The notes under the pieces: model-generated
Database searches by the model: none
What the model was told of the DNA's origin: nothing
Seen by the model: only the letters and a program-made list of their open reading frames with translations
Position numbers and translations under genes: made by a program
Assembly (NCBI GenBank): GCA_002352605.1
Contig: DEIP01000195.1
Location: forward strand, 10,995 to 25,323
Source: Desulfobacteraceae bacterium UBA2771
GTDB lineage: Bacteria; Desulfobacterota; Desulfobacteria; Desulfobacterales; Desulfosarcinaceae
Length of the DNA stretch: 14,329 nt
Reading direction: 5' to 3'
Shown: piece by piece, positions 1-7,984 of the stretch
Layout: every line of letters starts with the position of its first letter
Position numbering within the stretch: the first letter of the stretch is position 1

Positions 1-38
1 GACAAGTAATTGGGTTCACTTTATGAAGTTCACGATCC

Positions 39-2087
39 TTAATACCCCGCTCGGATCTGATCCACCGACAAGGCCTGATCATAAACGGCCACCTGATCGA
101 TGAATCCGGTGAAAAAATTCTGGTTGCCCTCGTAGTCGGCGCCGATGGTCGGATCAACACCGGGTACCAGGGGAAGACTCACCGCCACGGTGGTTTCATC
201 CAGTGTTCCATCGAAGTAGATCTGCATGCTGTCCACGGCATCATCGTAGACGAATGCCACGAAATGCCACTGGTCCGGAATCATGGCGATGGATTTGCGG
301 GTCACCGTAAAGTCACTGCCATCACCGATGCCGCCGTACGGCCGACCGTTGTCCACCCCCAGAAAATAGAAATAATCGCCGCTGCGCCGGGAGATGATTT
401 TGGCGCAGCCCCCCGGGATGCGTTCACGAATCCAGGCAGTCAACGTCAGCCCGCCGGTCAGCCTAAAATCCGCATGATCGGCCACCCGGACATGATCGTT
501 GCCGTCCAGGCGCAGGGCGGCGGCGGGCAGGCCGAAGCGGTCGGCCGTATAGGTTCCACCGGCAAGGATACCGTCATGGCCACCGGCCCCGCCGTCGTCA
601 GCCGTACCGTCGAACCCGTAGGATGCCACACGATTGGGCTGCGCGGTGCCACCGGAAAGACTGCGGATTTCCGAATCGGTCAGGGCCCTGTCGTAAACGG
701 CCACATCGTCCACATCCCCGTTGAAATAGTTTGTGGCACCTTGAAAATCCGCACCAATGGAAAGGTCCACACCGGCGGTGGCCGGCAGGCTTTGGGTTAC
801 GGGGGTCACCCGCTCGGTACCATCGAAATGCAGGAACATGCAGTCGATGGCATCGTCGTAAACAAAAGCCAGATGGTTCCAGCGGTCAAGGGACATGAGC
901 AGGGATTTGCCGGTGACCGTATAGCTGCTGATATCGATGCCGATGCCACCATAAGGGTGGCCGTTGTCCACGCCTAAAAAATAGAAATCGTACCCGGTAC
1001 GACGGGAAATGACCTTGGCATACCGGCCGGTGGCAGTCTCTTTGACCCAGGCCATGAGGGTCAGCTGACCGGTCAGGTGAAGGCTGGAGTGATCACTGAT
1101 GCGCACATAATCTCCGGATCCGTCGAATGAAAGTGATGAATCACTTCCCTCAGGCGTATCGAGAGACCACGCGGTGTCACCGATCAGGATACCATTGTTG
1201 GCACCCGCGTCGTCACCGACCAGGCTGCCGGTACCTTCATTGAAATCCCACTGGGATACGGGCGCCGGCCCGCTGGTGCATGCGGCCACGATGATGTCGA
1301 AGCGCCGTTGTACCGCGGTTCCGGCGGCATCGGTCAGTGTCACCACAACCGTACTTGCCCCGGGGGTGCCGGGGGTTCCGCTGCACCGACAGGATGCACC
1401 CGCCGGGATGAGGGTCAGCCAGGCCGGCAGGGTGGTCGCCGCCCAAATGAAGGGACCGTCCCCGCCTTGGGCAAACAGGGCACCTTGATAGGGTTGGCCG
1501 CTGCAACCCCCGGGAAGCGCGTCGTTGAGCAGGGTCAACCGGCCGGCGGTACGATCGAAGCAGCCGGCCCGGTTGCGCAGATCGGCCAGAGAAACGACCT
1601 CGGCCAGGTCCAGGGCCGAAATGGCGGCGTTGCCGGCATAGGCCCCCGAGACGCCTGGTGTGGTGTTGACGGTAAAATCCTCACCGCCGCTGAGGATCAA
1701 AAAAGCCGTATCGGCCTCACCATTGGCCACGATCCCGGTGGATTCCCGGCCGCACAAGCCGCCGCCGGCGGAATCGGCAAGATCGCCGTCAACCACATAG
1801 ACCAGCGCCCGTCGCCATGGATCGTCGCGCACACCGGCCGCAACGACGAATTCGGCGGCCGTGGGCAGGCGCCCCTTGGCCACGCTCCAGGCGATCACGG
1901 ACCGCGATGCACGATCGAGGACGTTCAGTGTGGTTTCCGTTCGCATCCGACGGGTCATGGGGCCCACCAGATGCATCCCGGAACCGATCAGGGCCCCGGC
2001 GATCACGAAGGTCAGGACGATAGGCATCAGGGCCATACCGGCCTGGCCCTTCGCTGATCGGGGGAGTCCGGGGATGGTTATAGGCAT
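39..2087 (-). CDS. Pilin-like protein with Ig-like domain and two tandem LamG domains (putative pilus-tip adhesin)
   Basis: This 682-residue protein starts with a short basic leader, a Gly at residue 17 and a hydrophobic helix at about 18-41, as in type IV prepilins. The expected Glu at +5 of the mature form is Pro22. Residues about 85-180 resemble the neighbouring 336-residue prepilin. Residues about 185-268 look like a He_PIG-type Ig-like domain (LPAWL near 219, GTPG near 237). Two LamG/concanavalin A-like domains follow at about 275-478 and 487-680, sharing GVDNGxPYGGIG, FVYDDA and VAVYDxAL motifs. LamG domains usually bind glycans or proteins, and in MSHA clusters the large MshQ-type protein plays a comparable role, so a surface-exposed adhesin at the pilus tip is inferred. 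It is the last operon gene seen here, 19 bases after the preceding stop. The ATG at 2087 has only a weak ribosome binding site; no better upstream start was seen. Cysteines 176, 195, 233, 235 and 270 may form disulfides. Confidence 0.85.
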   Translation of the reverse strand: MPITIPGLPRSAKGQAGMALMPIVLTFVIAGALIGSGMHLVGPMTRRMRTETTLNVLDRASRSVIAWSVAKGRLPTAAEFVVAAGVRDDPWRRALVYVVDGDLADSAGGGLCGRESTGIVANGEADTAFLILSGGEDFTVNTTPGVSGAYAGNAAISALDLAEVVSLADLRNRAGCFDRTAGRLTLLNDALPGGCSGQPYQGALFAQGGDGPFIWAATTLPAWLTLIPAGASCRCSGTPGTPGASTVVVTLTDAAGTAVQRRFDIIVAACTSGPAPVSQWDFNEGTGSLVGDDAGANNGILIGDTAWSLDTPEGSDSSLSFDGSGDYVRISDHSSLHLTGQLTLMAWVKETATGRYAKVISRRTGYDFYFLGVDNGHPYGGIGIDISSYTVTGKSLLMSLDRWNHLAFVYDDAIDCMFLHFDGTERVTPVTQSLPATAGVDLSIGADFQGATNYFNGDVDDVAVYDRALTDSEIRSLSGGTAQPNRVASYGFDGTADDGGAGGHDGILAGGTYTADRFGLPAAALRLDGNDHVRVADHADFRLTGGLTLTAWIRERIPGGCAKIISRRSGDYFYFLGVDNGRPYGGIGDGSDFTVTRKSIAMIPDQWHFVAFVYDDAVDSMQIYFDGTLDETTVAVSLPLVPGVDPTIGADYEGNQNFFTGFIDQVAVYDQALSVDQIRAGY
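48..1265 (-). repeat. Tandem LamG domain duplication inside the pilin-like gene
   Basis: Two consecutive coding blocks, about 1265-654 and 629-48 on the minus strand, encode LamG copies of about 200 residues. They align without large gaps and by eye look roughly half identical, with matching stretches such as YFLGVDNG, AFVYDDA and TIGAD/SIGAD. The nucleotide sequence is also recognisably similar (compare about 331-378 with about 948-997). This points to an intragenic domain duplication that has since diverged. Confidence 0.8.
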
Positions 2088-2106
2088 GCGATTACCGAGT
2101 GTATGC

Positions 2107-3117
2107 TCAGGGGTTGATGGTCAACACGAAGGAACGGCTGGTGCAGTTATCCAGATTTGCACCGCTGGCGCAGGCGGCATCAACGGCCGGATTGCTGTTG
2201 TCGCGAACCCAGACGGTCATCAAAAAGCTACCGGCAACCGTCGGCGTGCCGTTGATCAGCAGATGGTCGGCGCCGACCCAGACGATACTGTTTTCGGCCA
2301 AAACGGATCCATCCGTATCGAATCCGATCTCACCGGAGTCCGTATGATTGCGAAAGTTCAAACCGGACGGTTTCGCCCCGGTGGGGGTTTCAACGCACCA
2401 GAGATAATTGCCGCCGGCGGCAAAGGGCACACCGCCGTCAACGTACACCGCCGCCGAATAGGGGCTGGTGGTTCGGCCGGGAGGAAGCTCGTTGTTCAGC
2501 ACAGCCAGCTGCGGTCCCCGGCAGCCGATCTTGCTGCGCAGCGCATCCAGGGTGGCCCACCGGACAATGTCGTCATAGGACTCCGCCCGGTTGAGGTCGG
2601 CGGCATGGCCATCCACGTTGCCCACCCCGGCGGGGTAGACATCGATCACCGTCGGCCCGGTCACGGCCAGGGCCCCGACGGTCTGATTGTTGAAGTTCTC
2701 AGCACCGCTCAACACTAGAAAGGCCACGTTGGCCACGGTTACCGGCGCACTGCAGGCGGCATCCGGGCACTGACGCAGGCTGATCTGCGTGGTTCGGCGG
2801 GTGCAAAGATCGCCGGTGGCCGGGTTGCCGTCGGCGAGAACAACATCGTAGACATATTGGATGGGCCGGCTCCAGGCATCGTTGCGTTTGTTGATGATGC
2901 CGGGAAATTGGGTGGATGTGGGCAGGACGCCCCGGTTGGCGGCGGCATACCCGGCAATCGCTTCGGCACCGGCATCGACGATTTCGGTGGATTCGATCCG
3001 TTTGGCCCGGATGGAGAGAGGCCCGATGAGGGAGGCGCCGAATCCCACGATCAGGCCGATGATGACCATCACAATGGCCATTTCGATGATGGTGAAGCCG
3101 GCTTGATCGTTCTTCAT
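2107..3117 (-). CDS. Type IV prepilin-like protein with Ig-like (He_PIG) C-terminal domain
   Basis: This 336-residue protein has a textbook class III signal: a six-residue basic/polar leader, Gly7, then FTIIE with Glu12 at mature +5, and a hydrophobic helix to about residue 34. A prepilin peptidase should cut after Gly7 and methylate Phe8. A globular region follows (about 45-195) with Cys105, 117, 122 and 199. A He_PIG-like beta domain occupies about 200-335, recognisable by NNELPPG, the INGTPTVAGSF stretch at 288-298 and a terminal VRDNSNP strand region. The architecture suggests a minor pilin with a stalk-like Ig module rather than the main subunit. The ATG at 3117 has a GGAG about 10 bases upstream and lies 23 bases after the previous prepilin gene. 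It is clearly paralogous to the next gene downstream (LamG protein). Exact MSHA equivalent (MshB/C/D/O) cannot be assigned. Confidence 0.88.
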   Translation of the reverse strand: MKNDQAGFTIIEMAIVMVIIGLIVGFGASLIGPLSIRAKRIESTEIVDAGAEAIAGYAAANRGVLPTSTQFPGIINKRNDAWSRPIQYVYDVVLADGNPATGDLCTRRTTQISLRQCPDAACSAPVTVANVAFLVLSGAENFNNQTVGALAVTGPTVIDVYPAGVGNVDGHAADLNRAESYDDIVRWATLDALRSKIGCRGPQLAVLNNELPPGRTTSPYSAAVYVDGGVPFAAGGNYLWCVETPTGAKPSGLNFRNHTDSGEIGFDTDGSVLAENSIVWVGADHLLINGTPTVAGSFLMTVWVRDNSNPAVDAACASGANLDNCTSRSFVLTINP

Positions 3118-3140
3118 CGCATCCCGCTCCGTTCAAAAGG

Positions 3141-3698
3141 CTACAATGGCATGTAAAAATAGGCAACCGTCGTACCCGTATAAGCGGCATTGGCTCGTAT
3201 GCTTCCCGTATTGTATACGCCGTCGTCGTACTTGGTATCGATTTCCTGAGCCACATTCGGGGGCAGGTAGTCATATCGGATATAGTGACCATACCCGTTT
3301 CCGGGATTCGTCCAATAAACCTGGTAAATATCTCCGAAAGCATGATGGGGCAGCGTGGCTGCGGTTCCATCAAAATTACCGGAGATGATATTCGCCAGTG
3401 CCAAATCTGAAAACACCAGCGGGGCTTCTGCGCCGGATATCTGCCCGCTACCATCGCCATCAGTCCCGACATCACCCGGTGGGATATTGGTGACGTTCTC
3501 GTCTCCGGGATAAACACCATATTTGTCATAGAAGGTGTAAAAGGCCGCCCGCAACTCGTCGCCGGATTTGGCCACCCGCTTAACCTTGGCGTTCTGGATC
3601 AAGGACTGGCCCTTGAGCACACCGCCGATCAACAGTCCGATGATCACCAGCACGATGGCGATCTCCACCAGGGTAAATCCTTTTTCATCTCTGGCCAT
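3141..3698 (-). CDS. Type IV prepilin, compact pilin subunit (MshA/PilA/GspG-like)
   Basis: The protein is 185 residues. Its leader MARDEKG is cut before FTLVE (Phe8 at +1, Glu12 at +5), and a hydrophobic helix runs to about residue 30. The following helix (KGQSLIQNAKVKRVAKSGDELRA in part) and the YDKYGVYPGDE stretch match the common alpha1-C plus PGD pattern of bacterial major pilins and pseudopilins. Start choice: the open frame runs up to 3929 inside the secretin gene, but the ATG at 3698 places the prepilin signal at the N-terminus and has GGAGGG at 3710-3705, six bases away. It is the smallest and most canonical pilin here, so it is the best candidate for the main fibre subunit. It follows a 145-base AT-rich gap after the secretin, which could hold an extra promoter for high expression. 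It has no cysteines, unlike its two downstream pilin neighbours. Confidence 0.9.
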   Translation of the reverse strand: MARDEKGFTLVEIAIVLVIIGLLIGGVLKGQSLIQNAKVKRVAKSGDELRAAFYTFYDKYGVYPGDENVTNIPPGDVGTDGDGSGQISGAEAPLVFSDLALANIISGNFDGTAATLPHHAFGDIYQVYWTNPGNGYGHYIRYDYLPPNVAQEIDTKYDDGVYNTGSIRANAAYTGTTVAYFYMPL

Positions 3699-3714
3699 TG
3701 CATTCCCTCCGTTT

Positions 3715-3728
3715 TCACTTTTAAGTGA
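3715..3728. repeat. Short inverted repeat upstream of the major prepilin gene
   Basis: TCACTT and AAGTGA are separated by two bases, just upstream of the GGAGGG ribosome binding site of the prepilin gene. It lies in the AT-rich 145-base secretin-prepilin gap (3699-3843), which otherwise holds no gene. It could be a small operator or leader hairpin, but could be chance. Confidence 0.25.
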
Positions 3729-3843
3729 CACGTAGTCTACAGTTCCATCTTTGTTAACCGCATTCATTAGACATATTAAAGATATCGGTGACTTGCTCCG
3801 AAACTTGAACTGAAAAATATTTTTATTCGCGCCGGAAATCCCG

Positions 3844-5343
3844 TTACCCACGCGCTCGAATATGGGGCGTGATGAAAATGACCAGCTCACGGGTCTGCAC
3901 CGTATCATCCACATGCCTGAACCATCCACCCACCAGGGGCAGGCTGCCCAGCCCGGTCAGCCCTTGGTGTTCTTTGTTCTTCACCTGACTGATCAGGCCG
4001 GCCAGCACCACCGTTTTGCCCTCCTTGACCCGCACGGTGGTGGCCAGTTCCTGGAGGTCGATGATCGGGTTTTTTATGGTCTGGGTGGTGGTGGCGGAGG
4101 TGGGCAGTTCCACATTTTCCTCCTCCTGGATCCGCGTGATGGTGGGGACGATATTCATGGTCACGGTGCCGTCGGCGGCAATCTGAGCCGAAATTCCGAA
4201 CTGCAGCCCCAAAATCGCCCGTTTGATGGAGGTTCCAAAGGTCACCACCTTGGTGTCGTCATCACGGTCGATGCCATCAATATCTCCGTAAGGGAACTGG
4301 AATCCGACGGTCAGCAGGGCCGACCGCCCGTTCATCAGGGCCAGGTGGGGATTGGAAACGACAGCCACCTCTCCCTGGGTACGCAAAAAATCGACCACCG
4401 CACTCACATTGGACTGATTCGCCAGGGCGAGGGTGCTGCCACCGTTAAAATTCAGGTTGAAATTGTCCAAAAAAAACCCACCGGTGGAGGTGAAGGCCAC
4501 ATCCAGAGCCGACCAGTCGATGCCCAGCTGGTTTTTGTCCGTCAGCCTGACCTCCATGATCTTGGCCTCGATGAATACCTGCCGGTTAAGGGCCTCGTAC
4601 AGGGCATCTAAGAAACGTACCATCGCTGCCACCCGGTTGGGCGTGTCGGCCATGTATATCAGCCCTCCGTTGCGATTGATGCGCACGATGCCATCTTCGG
4701 ACTTCAGCTCGGCAAGGGTTTCCTGGACGGCCAACCAGGCATCCGATGATTCCTCACTTTTTTTGGTTTCCATGACATACTTACCGCTGACACCGGACTC
4801 CTCGACACTGGATCCCAGCATGTCACCACCCACCTGGATATCCGTCTTGGCGGGCATGTCCAAATAGTCGAAGGCATAGATCCGCTCCATGAATGCCTTG
4901 ACAAACAACATTTCGCCCTCAACGGTCCAGGCATAGCCGGCACCGCTTTTCACGACCATGTTCAGGGCCTCGGCAAAGGTGGTCTGTTTCAGATGGACCG
5001 TAACCGGCCGTGACAGGTCCACGCCGGATTCCACCGACAGATTCAATTGAGACCCCTGCATAATGGCTTCAAGAGCGGCCGATAGGGGTACTTGGTTCAG
5101 GGTCATCGAATACAGGGTTTCCGGAAGGTCCAGTTCCACGGTTTTGGGACGTATCTGTTGTAAAAAAGGGGGTGGGCCCGGCGGCGCCGGATCGATATTG
5201 TGTTTGAGAGCCGCCTTGAGTTCATCGCGATCGACGGGTTCGATGGTGGGCCGGCCGGGCGGCGTCATCGCACATCCGGCAAAAACGAGCAGGGCGGGCA
5301 ACATCAAGGTGAGCCACTGGTTGGTTCTGCGTATCAAATCCAT
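3844..5343 (-). CDS. mshL: MshL-type outer-membrane secretin, lipoprotein
   Basis: The 499-residue protein has a lipoprotein signal ending in FAGC (Cys24). An STN-like / secretin N-terminal module lies at about 72-148 (NQVPLSAALEAIMQ, TFAEALNMVVK), and an N1-type subdomain around 205-265 (NRVAAMVRFLDAL, QVFIEAKIMEV). The secretin domain spans about 265-497: VVSNPHLALMNGRSALLTVG at 328-347, VVLAGLI at 445-451, and the signature GLGSLPLVGGWF with TRELVIFITPHI at the end. Secretins form the gated outer-membrane ring through which pili or secreted proteins pass. Short length, position after I-J-K-like genes and the STN domain favour MshL over GspD or PilQ. The ATG at 5343 has GAGGAA five bases upstream and follows the MshK-like stop by 24 bases. 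The lipobox has Phe at -3, which is uncommon but tolerated. Confidence 0.92.
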   Translation of the reverse strand: MDLIRRTNQWLTLMLPALLVFAGCAMTPPGRPTIEPVDRDELKAALKHNIDPAPPGPPPFLQQIRPKTVELDLPETLYSMTLNQVPLSAALEAIMQGSQLNLSVESGVDLSRPVTVHLKQTTFAEALNMVVKSGAGYAWTVEGEMLFVKAFMERIYAFDYLDMPAKTDIQVGGDMLGSSVEESGVSGKYVMETKKSEESSDAWLAVQETLAELKSEDGIVRINRNGGLIYMADTPNRVAAMVRFLDALYEALNRQVFIEAKIMEVRLTDKNQLGIDWSALDVAFTSTGGFFLDNFNLNFNGGSTLALANQSNVSAVVDFLRTQGEVAVVSNPHLALMNGRSALLTVGFQFPYGDIDGIDRDDDTKVVTFGTSIKRAILGLQFGISAQIAADGTVTMNIVPTITRIQEEENVELPTSATTTQTIKNPIIDLQELATTVRVKEGKTVVLAGLISQVKNKEHQGLTGLGSLPLVGGWFRHVDDTVQTRELVIFITPHIRARG

Positions 5344-5367
5344 TGATTCCTCAGCAATGCAAATCGT

Positions 5368-5907
5368 TCAGCGCGTGGTTAACGAATGGGAAATCTCGGG
5401 TGCCTTTAAAAACCAGTGATTCCCTCCCCCGGCCAGGTGGACCCCCCGGGCCGAAATCCCCTTGACGGTGAGTTCACCGAGCATGTCACCCTCGGAAAAA
5501 ACGGTCCCACCCAGCAGTGCCAGACGCCTGACGGCACCGTTTGGGCTGCGGCCGGTAATAATGCCCGCCAGGGGGGGCAGCTCGACCGGGGCTGCCGTCA
5601 CCCGTTTTTTGGCGGCCGGCGGCACGACGGCGTTCCGGGTGGCCGGCGGTTGATCCGCCACCGCCGGCACGGCTGAAAAACGCTTGGCCAGGCGATCCAT
5701 GCCCGACATGGTTTTTCGGGTGTCGGCGTCCAGGAGCGCCCGGAATTTCAGCATTCCCCGATCGGCCGCACGTATGCCGTCGGAATACCCGGACAGGGGT
5801 GAATCCAGAAAAGCCATCAGCGCGTACCCGTTGAGCCCAGCGACCAAGAGGCCGGCCAGGATCCAAAAACCGATCAACAAATGGCTTACGCTTTGTCTCA
5901 GGACCAT
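5368..5907 (-). CDS. MshK/GspB/PilP-like pilus assembly periplasmic protein
   Basis: The 179-residue protein has a short cytoplasmic N-terminus, one membrane helix at about 9-31, a variable Pro/Ala-rich linker (about 78-112) and a C-terminal beta domain (about 112-170). The latter has the pattern of GspB/PilP/MshK proteins: an LAGIITG strand, LLGGTVFSEGDML, then VKGISARGVHL and WFLKAP. Such domains bind secretin N-domains and link inner-membrane assembly proteins to the outer-membrane pore. The open frame extends to 5988, but the ATG at 5907 is chosen because it lies one base after the stop of the preceding gene, has AAGGA about nine bases upstream, and puts the membrane helix at the N-terminus. 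It sits directly before the secretin gene, as mshK does before mshL. Sequence similarity within this family is low, so the name rests on fold pattern and gene order. Confidence 0.78.
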   Translation of the reverse strand: MVLRQSVSHLLIGFWILAGLLVAGLNGYALMAFLDSPLSGYSDGIRAADRGMLKFRALLDADTRKTMSGMDRLAKRFSAVPAVADQPPATRNAVVPPAAKKRVTAAPVELPPLAGIITGRSPNGAVRRLALLGGTVFSEGDMLGELTVKGISARGVHLAGGGNHWFLKAPEISHSLTTR

Positions 5908-5908
5908 A

Positions 5909-6427
5909 TCAACCGGTCCTTTCCAACGGGGAAAGTGAATACCGGTAGGTGAACGTCGCCTTAAGCCGTCCCACCCGTTGGCGATCATCGTAATCGATAT
6001 CCATACGCGTGATCGCCAGATACGGACAGGCTTGCTCTACGGCAGTCAGCCATTTGACCATCGCCGGCAGCGGACCGGCGGCAAACACATCGATGGGTAC
6101 GGGGCGAGTGTCCGGATACTCATTTTTAGCCGTCAACCGCATCCGGCGCAGGCCGAACTTCCAGGAGAGTCGCTTCAGATCATTTTCAACCACCAGGAAA
6201 CCCAATCCAAACGATTTCACCCGGTGGGTGAGCCGGGATCGCCTATCGAGCACCTGTCCGATGGCTGCTGCGTTGACCTTCAGATAGCTCTGGTCCATCC
6301 TGATGGAATCCAACGCCTGATGCCGACCCTGGATCCTTGAAATGAAATAAATATTCCCGCCGGTCGTGGCCAAGACCACACCCCAGATCACCCCCACGGC
6401 CAGCCACCTTTTGGACAAACTGCTCAT
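5909..6427 (-). CDS. MshJ/PilO/GspM-like pilus assembly protein
   Basis: This 172-residue protein has one membrane helix near the N-terminus (about 8-29), a coiled-coil-like stretch (about 30-65), and a C-terminal alpha/beta domain ending in the pattern typical of PilO/GspM ferredoxin-like folds (FAAGPLPAMVKWLTAVEQACPYLAITRMDID, positions about 114-144). These proteins form part of the inner-membrane ring connecting the cytoplasmic ATPase complex to the periplasm. The ATG overlaps the stop of the upstream MshI-like gene as ATGA (6427-6424), and no strong ribosome binding site was seen, so expression is probably by translational coupling. The stop is one base before the MshK-like start. The assignment rests on size, topology and position between I-like and K-like genes; primary sequence alone would be weak evidence. 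Confidence 0.78.
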   Translation of the reverse strand: MSSLSKRWLAVGVIWGVVLATTGGNIYFISRIQGRHQALDSIRMDQSYLKVNAAAIGQVLDRRSRLTHRVKSFGLGFLVVENDLKRLSWKFGLRRMRLTAKNEYPDTRPVPIDVFAAGPLPAMVKWLTAVEQACPYLAITRMDIDYDDRQRVGRLKATFTYRYSLSPLERTG

Positions 6428-7824
6428 GATGATAACTCGAGGCCAAAATCGATCCGGTATACCGGCGTCTTCTCATGGCCCTCCCCGCGGTCCAGGGAAA
6501 TACGTACATCCTGTTCCAGCAGCGCCCCGGTCTTCAAATCGAAACGGTCATTCAAGCGCTCCAAAAAGGCCCTCAAGATCTTTTTAAAAGTATCCGGGTT
6601 ATCCGCATGCACGACGGCGCTGAAGGTTAGATGAGGCGTACCCGACACATCTAAAGAGAGCTTATCCATCGTTACCGCGTCAGGCATGGCCATAAGGGCC
6701 CGCATGACGGTTCCACCGCCCGACGGTTGCTGAAGCGCCTGGCTGATCTCATCCAGGGCGAGAGAAACGTTCTGCAGGACCCGCTCCGGGGGTTCGGCGC
6801 CGGCCGATTTCAAGGCGACCATCTGCCGGTCGGCAGACGCCGACAATGAGTAGAGATATGCGGATTCGACGGCCAGGAAAGCTACCAGAAGCAGGCCCAC
6901 GGCAATCCCGGCCCACTGCACCGGACGCCAGTACATTTCCTTTTTAAGCGGTTTGTAAGAGATGGCCAGGAGGTCGGTGCGCATCACGTCGGCGACGGAG
7001 AAGATCCGGCACTCCGGCGGTATCATCCCATCCTCGGGGATACCGGACGGCAGCGGCGGACCAGGCAATTCTGTGACCTCCCGCCCCAGCAACTCGGTCA
7101 GTCGGGGCGCCGCTGCCGGGTCAGACGCCAGCATGAACAGGGCATCCACCGTACTTTTGGTTTTCTGTGAATAGAGGTAAAATGACTGATTAATTTCGAA
7201 ATTCAACAGGTCGTAAACCTGGGATGCGTCGCCGCCGGTGTCCGGAAGTTGAATCGTGCGGGAAAAGAGAAATTGTCCCTTGAAATAAAAGTACAGGAAA
7301 CAGTCGCCCTCGCCCAAATGAATCAACCCGACCCCTTGGCGGGAAAATCCGTCGGCCACGTCAGCCAGTTTGGCCTGCCACAGCAGGGCGGGCGTGGTCA
7401 TCCGAAGCGGGCTGATACCAAGGGCCGCCAACCGCCGATACAACCGATAGGCCACCGCCTCCTGAAGATAGAAGGTGTATAGCTGCCGGCGATGGTCCTG
7501 TCCGTCAAAGATGGCATAATTATAAAAATCAGCGGCCTCGGTTAACGTGGGCTGTTCCGATTTCAATTTACGCTCAATAAACGCAGCGATGACGGATTTT
7601 TTACGGGCCTGAAACGCGTCAAAGCGGCTTCCCACCCAATAATCCGGAACGACAAGCAGTCGGTTGACCGATTGCGATACCACTTTCGGCAGCTCACCGC
7701 CTTCCAGAAATGCCTCCAGGGGATGGCTGCACAGGGTTTGGAAGCGGCCGTCTTCTGCGCGCATCCGAAAAATGACGGTCTCTTCACCGGCAATGGAAAT
7801 CAACGTTGGTTTGCGTCTGCTCAT
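6424..7824 (-). CDS. MshI-like (PilM/GspL-PilN type) pilus assembly protein
   Basis: The 466-residue protein appears to have a cytoplasmic N-terminal domain of about 295 residues, one membrane helix at about 303-325 (WAGIAVGLLLVAFLAVESAYL) and a periplasmic C-terminal domain of about 140 residues. The N-terminal part fits the actin-like PilM/GspL/MshI fold in pattern (LLVVPDYWVGSRF, GVGLIHLGEGDCFLYFYFKGQ, a possible dyad of beta-strand motifs). The C-terminal part resembles the PilN/GspL ferredoxin-like domain (coiled-coil 330-365, then VVHADNPDTFKKILRAF). It would anchor the pilus ATPase at the inner membrane. It is the first gene of the operon, with only a weak AAGAAG ribosome binding site, and its stop overlaps the next ATG by four bases. 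GspL-like is the main alternative name; the specific MSHA assignment comes from the I-J-K-L order. Confidence 0.78.
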   Translation of the reverse strand: MSRRKPTLISIAGEETVIFRMRAEDGRFQTLCSHPLEAFLEGGELPKVVSQSVNRLLVVPDYWVGSRFDAFQARKKSVIAAFIERKLKSEQPTLTEAADFYNYAIFDGQDHRRQLYTFYLQEAVAYRLYRRLAALGISPLRMTTPALLWQAKLADVADGFSRQGVGLIHLGEGDCFLYFYFKGQFLFSRTIQLPDTGGDASQVYDLLNFEINQSFYLYSQKTKSTVDALFMLASDPAAAPRLTELLGREVTELPGPPLPSGIPEDGMIPPECRIFSVADVMRTDLLAISYKPLKKEMYWRPVQWAGIAVGLLLVAFLAVESAYLYSLSASADRQMVALKSAGAEPPERVLQNVSLALDEISQALQQPSGGGTVMRALMAMPDAVTMDKLSLDVSGTPHLTFSAVVHADNPDTFKKILRAFLERLNDRFDLKTGALLEQDVRISLDRGEGHEKTPVYRIDFGLELSS

Positions 7825-7914
7825 GATGGTCTTCTTATCGGCACGCCGTCGGTGAAGTTTACCTTAAATGTCCTTTTTTTCAGAAATTTTTATCAACCGC
7901 CACACGGGTCTTTT

Positions 7915-7942
7915 TTGACTTATGTGGCGAATATGCTAATTA
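7915..7942 (+). promoter_or_regulatory. Candidate sigma-70 promoter for the DUF4136-type lipoprotein gene
   Basis: TTGACT (7915-7920) is followed after 16 bases by TAATTA (7937-7942), which is preceded by TGC as in an extended -10. Transcription would begin near 7950 and give a leader of about 105 bases that includes the hairpin at 7985-8026. This was found by eye only. Confidence 0.4.
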
Positions 7943-7984
7943 TGAAGGGCAGATGGAGACCAAACGTCCGATTTCATCCTACCA

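Noticed and set aside
264..977. Plus-strand open frame of 237 codons
   Set aside because: It is antisense to the LamG pilin gene, has no domain-like sequence, and results from the high GC content.
1308..2057. Plus-strand open frame of 249 codons (with a second overlapping frame to 2718)
   Set aside because: It is a glycine/proline-rich shadow antisense to the two pilin genes, whose domains are clear.
3699..3929. Longer N-terminus for the major prepilin (start at 3929)
   Set aside because: It would overlap the secretin gene and place the prepilin signal 77 residues inside the protein. The ATG at 3698 has a strong ribosome binding site.
3862..4611. Plus-strand open frame of 249 codons
   Set aside because: It is the antisense shadow of the secretin gene, rich in Gly, His and Gln from reverse-complemented codons.
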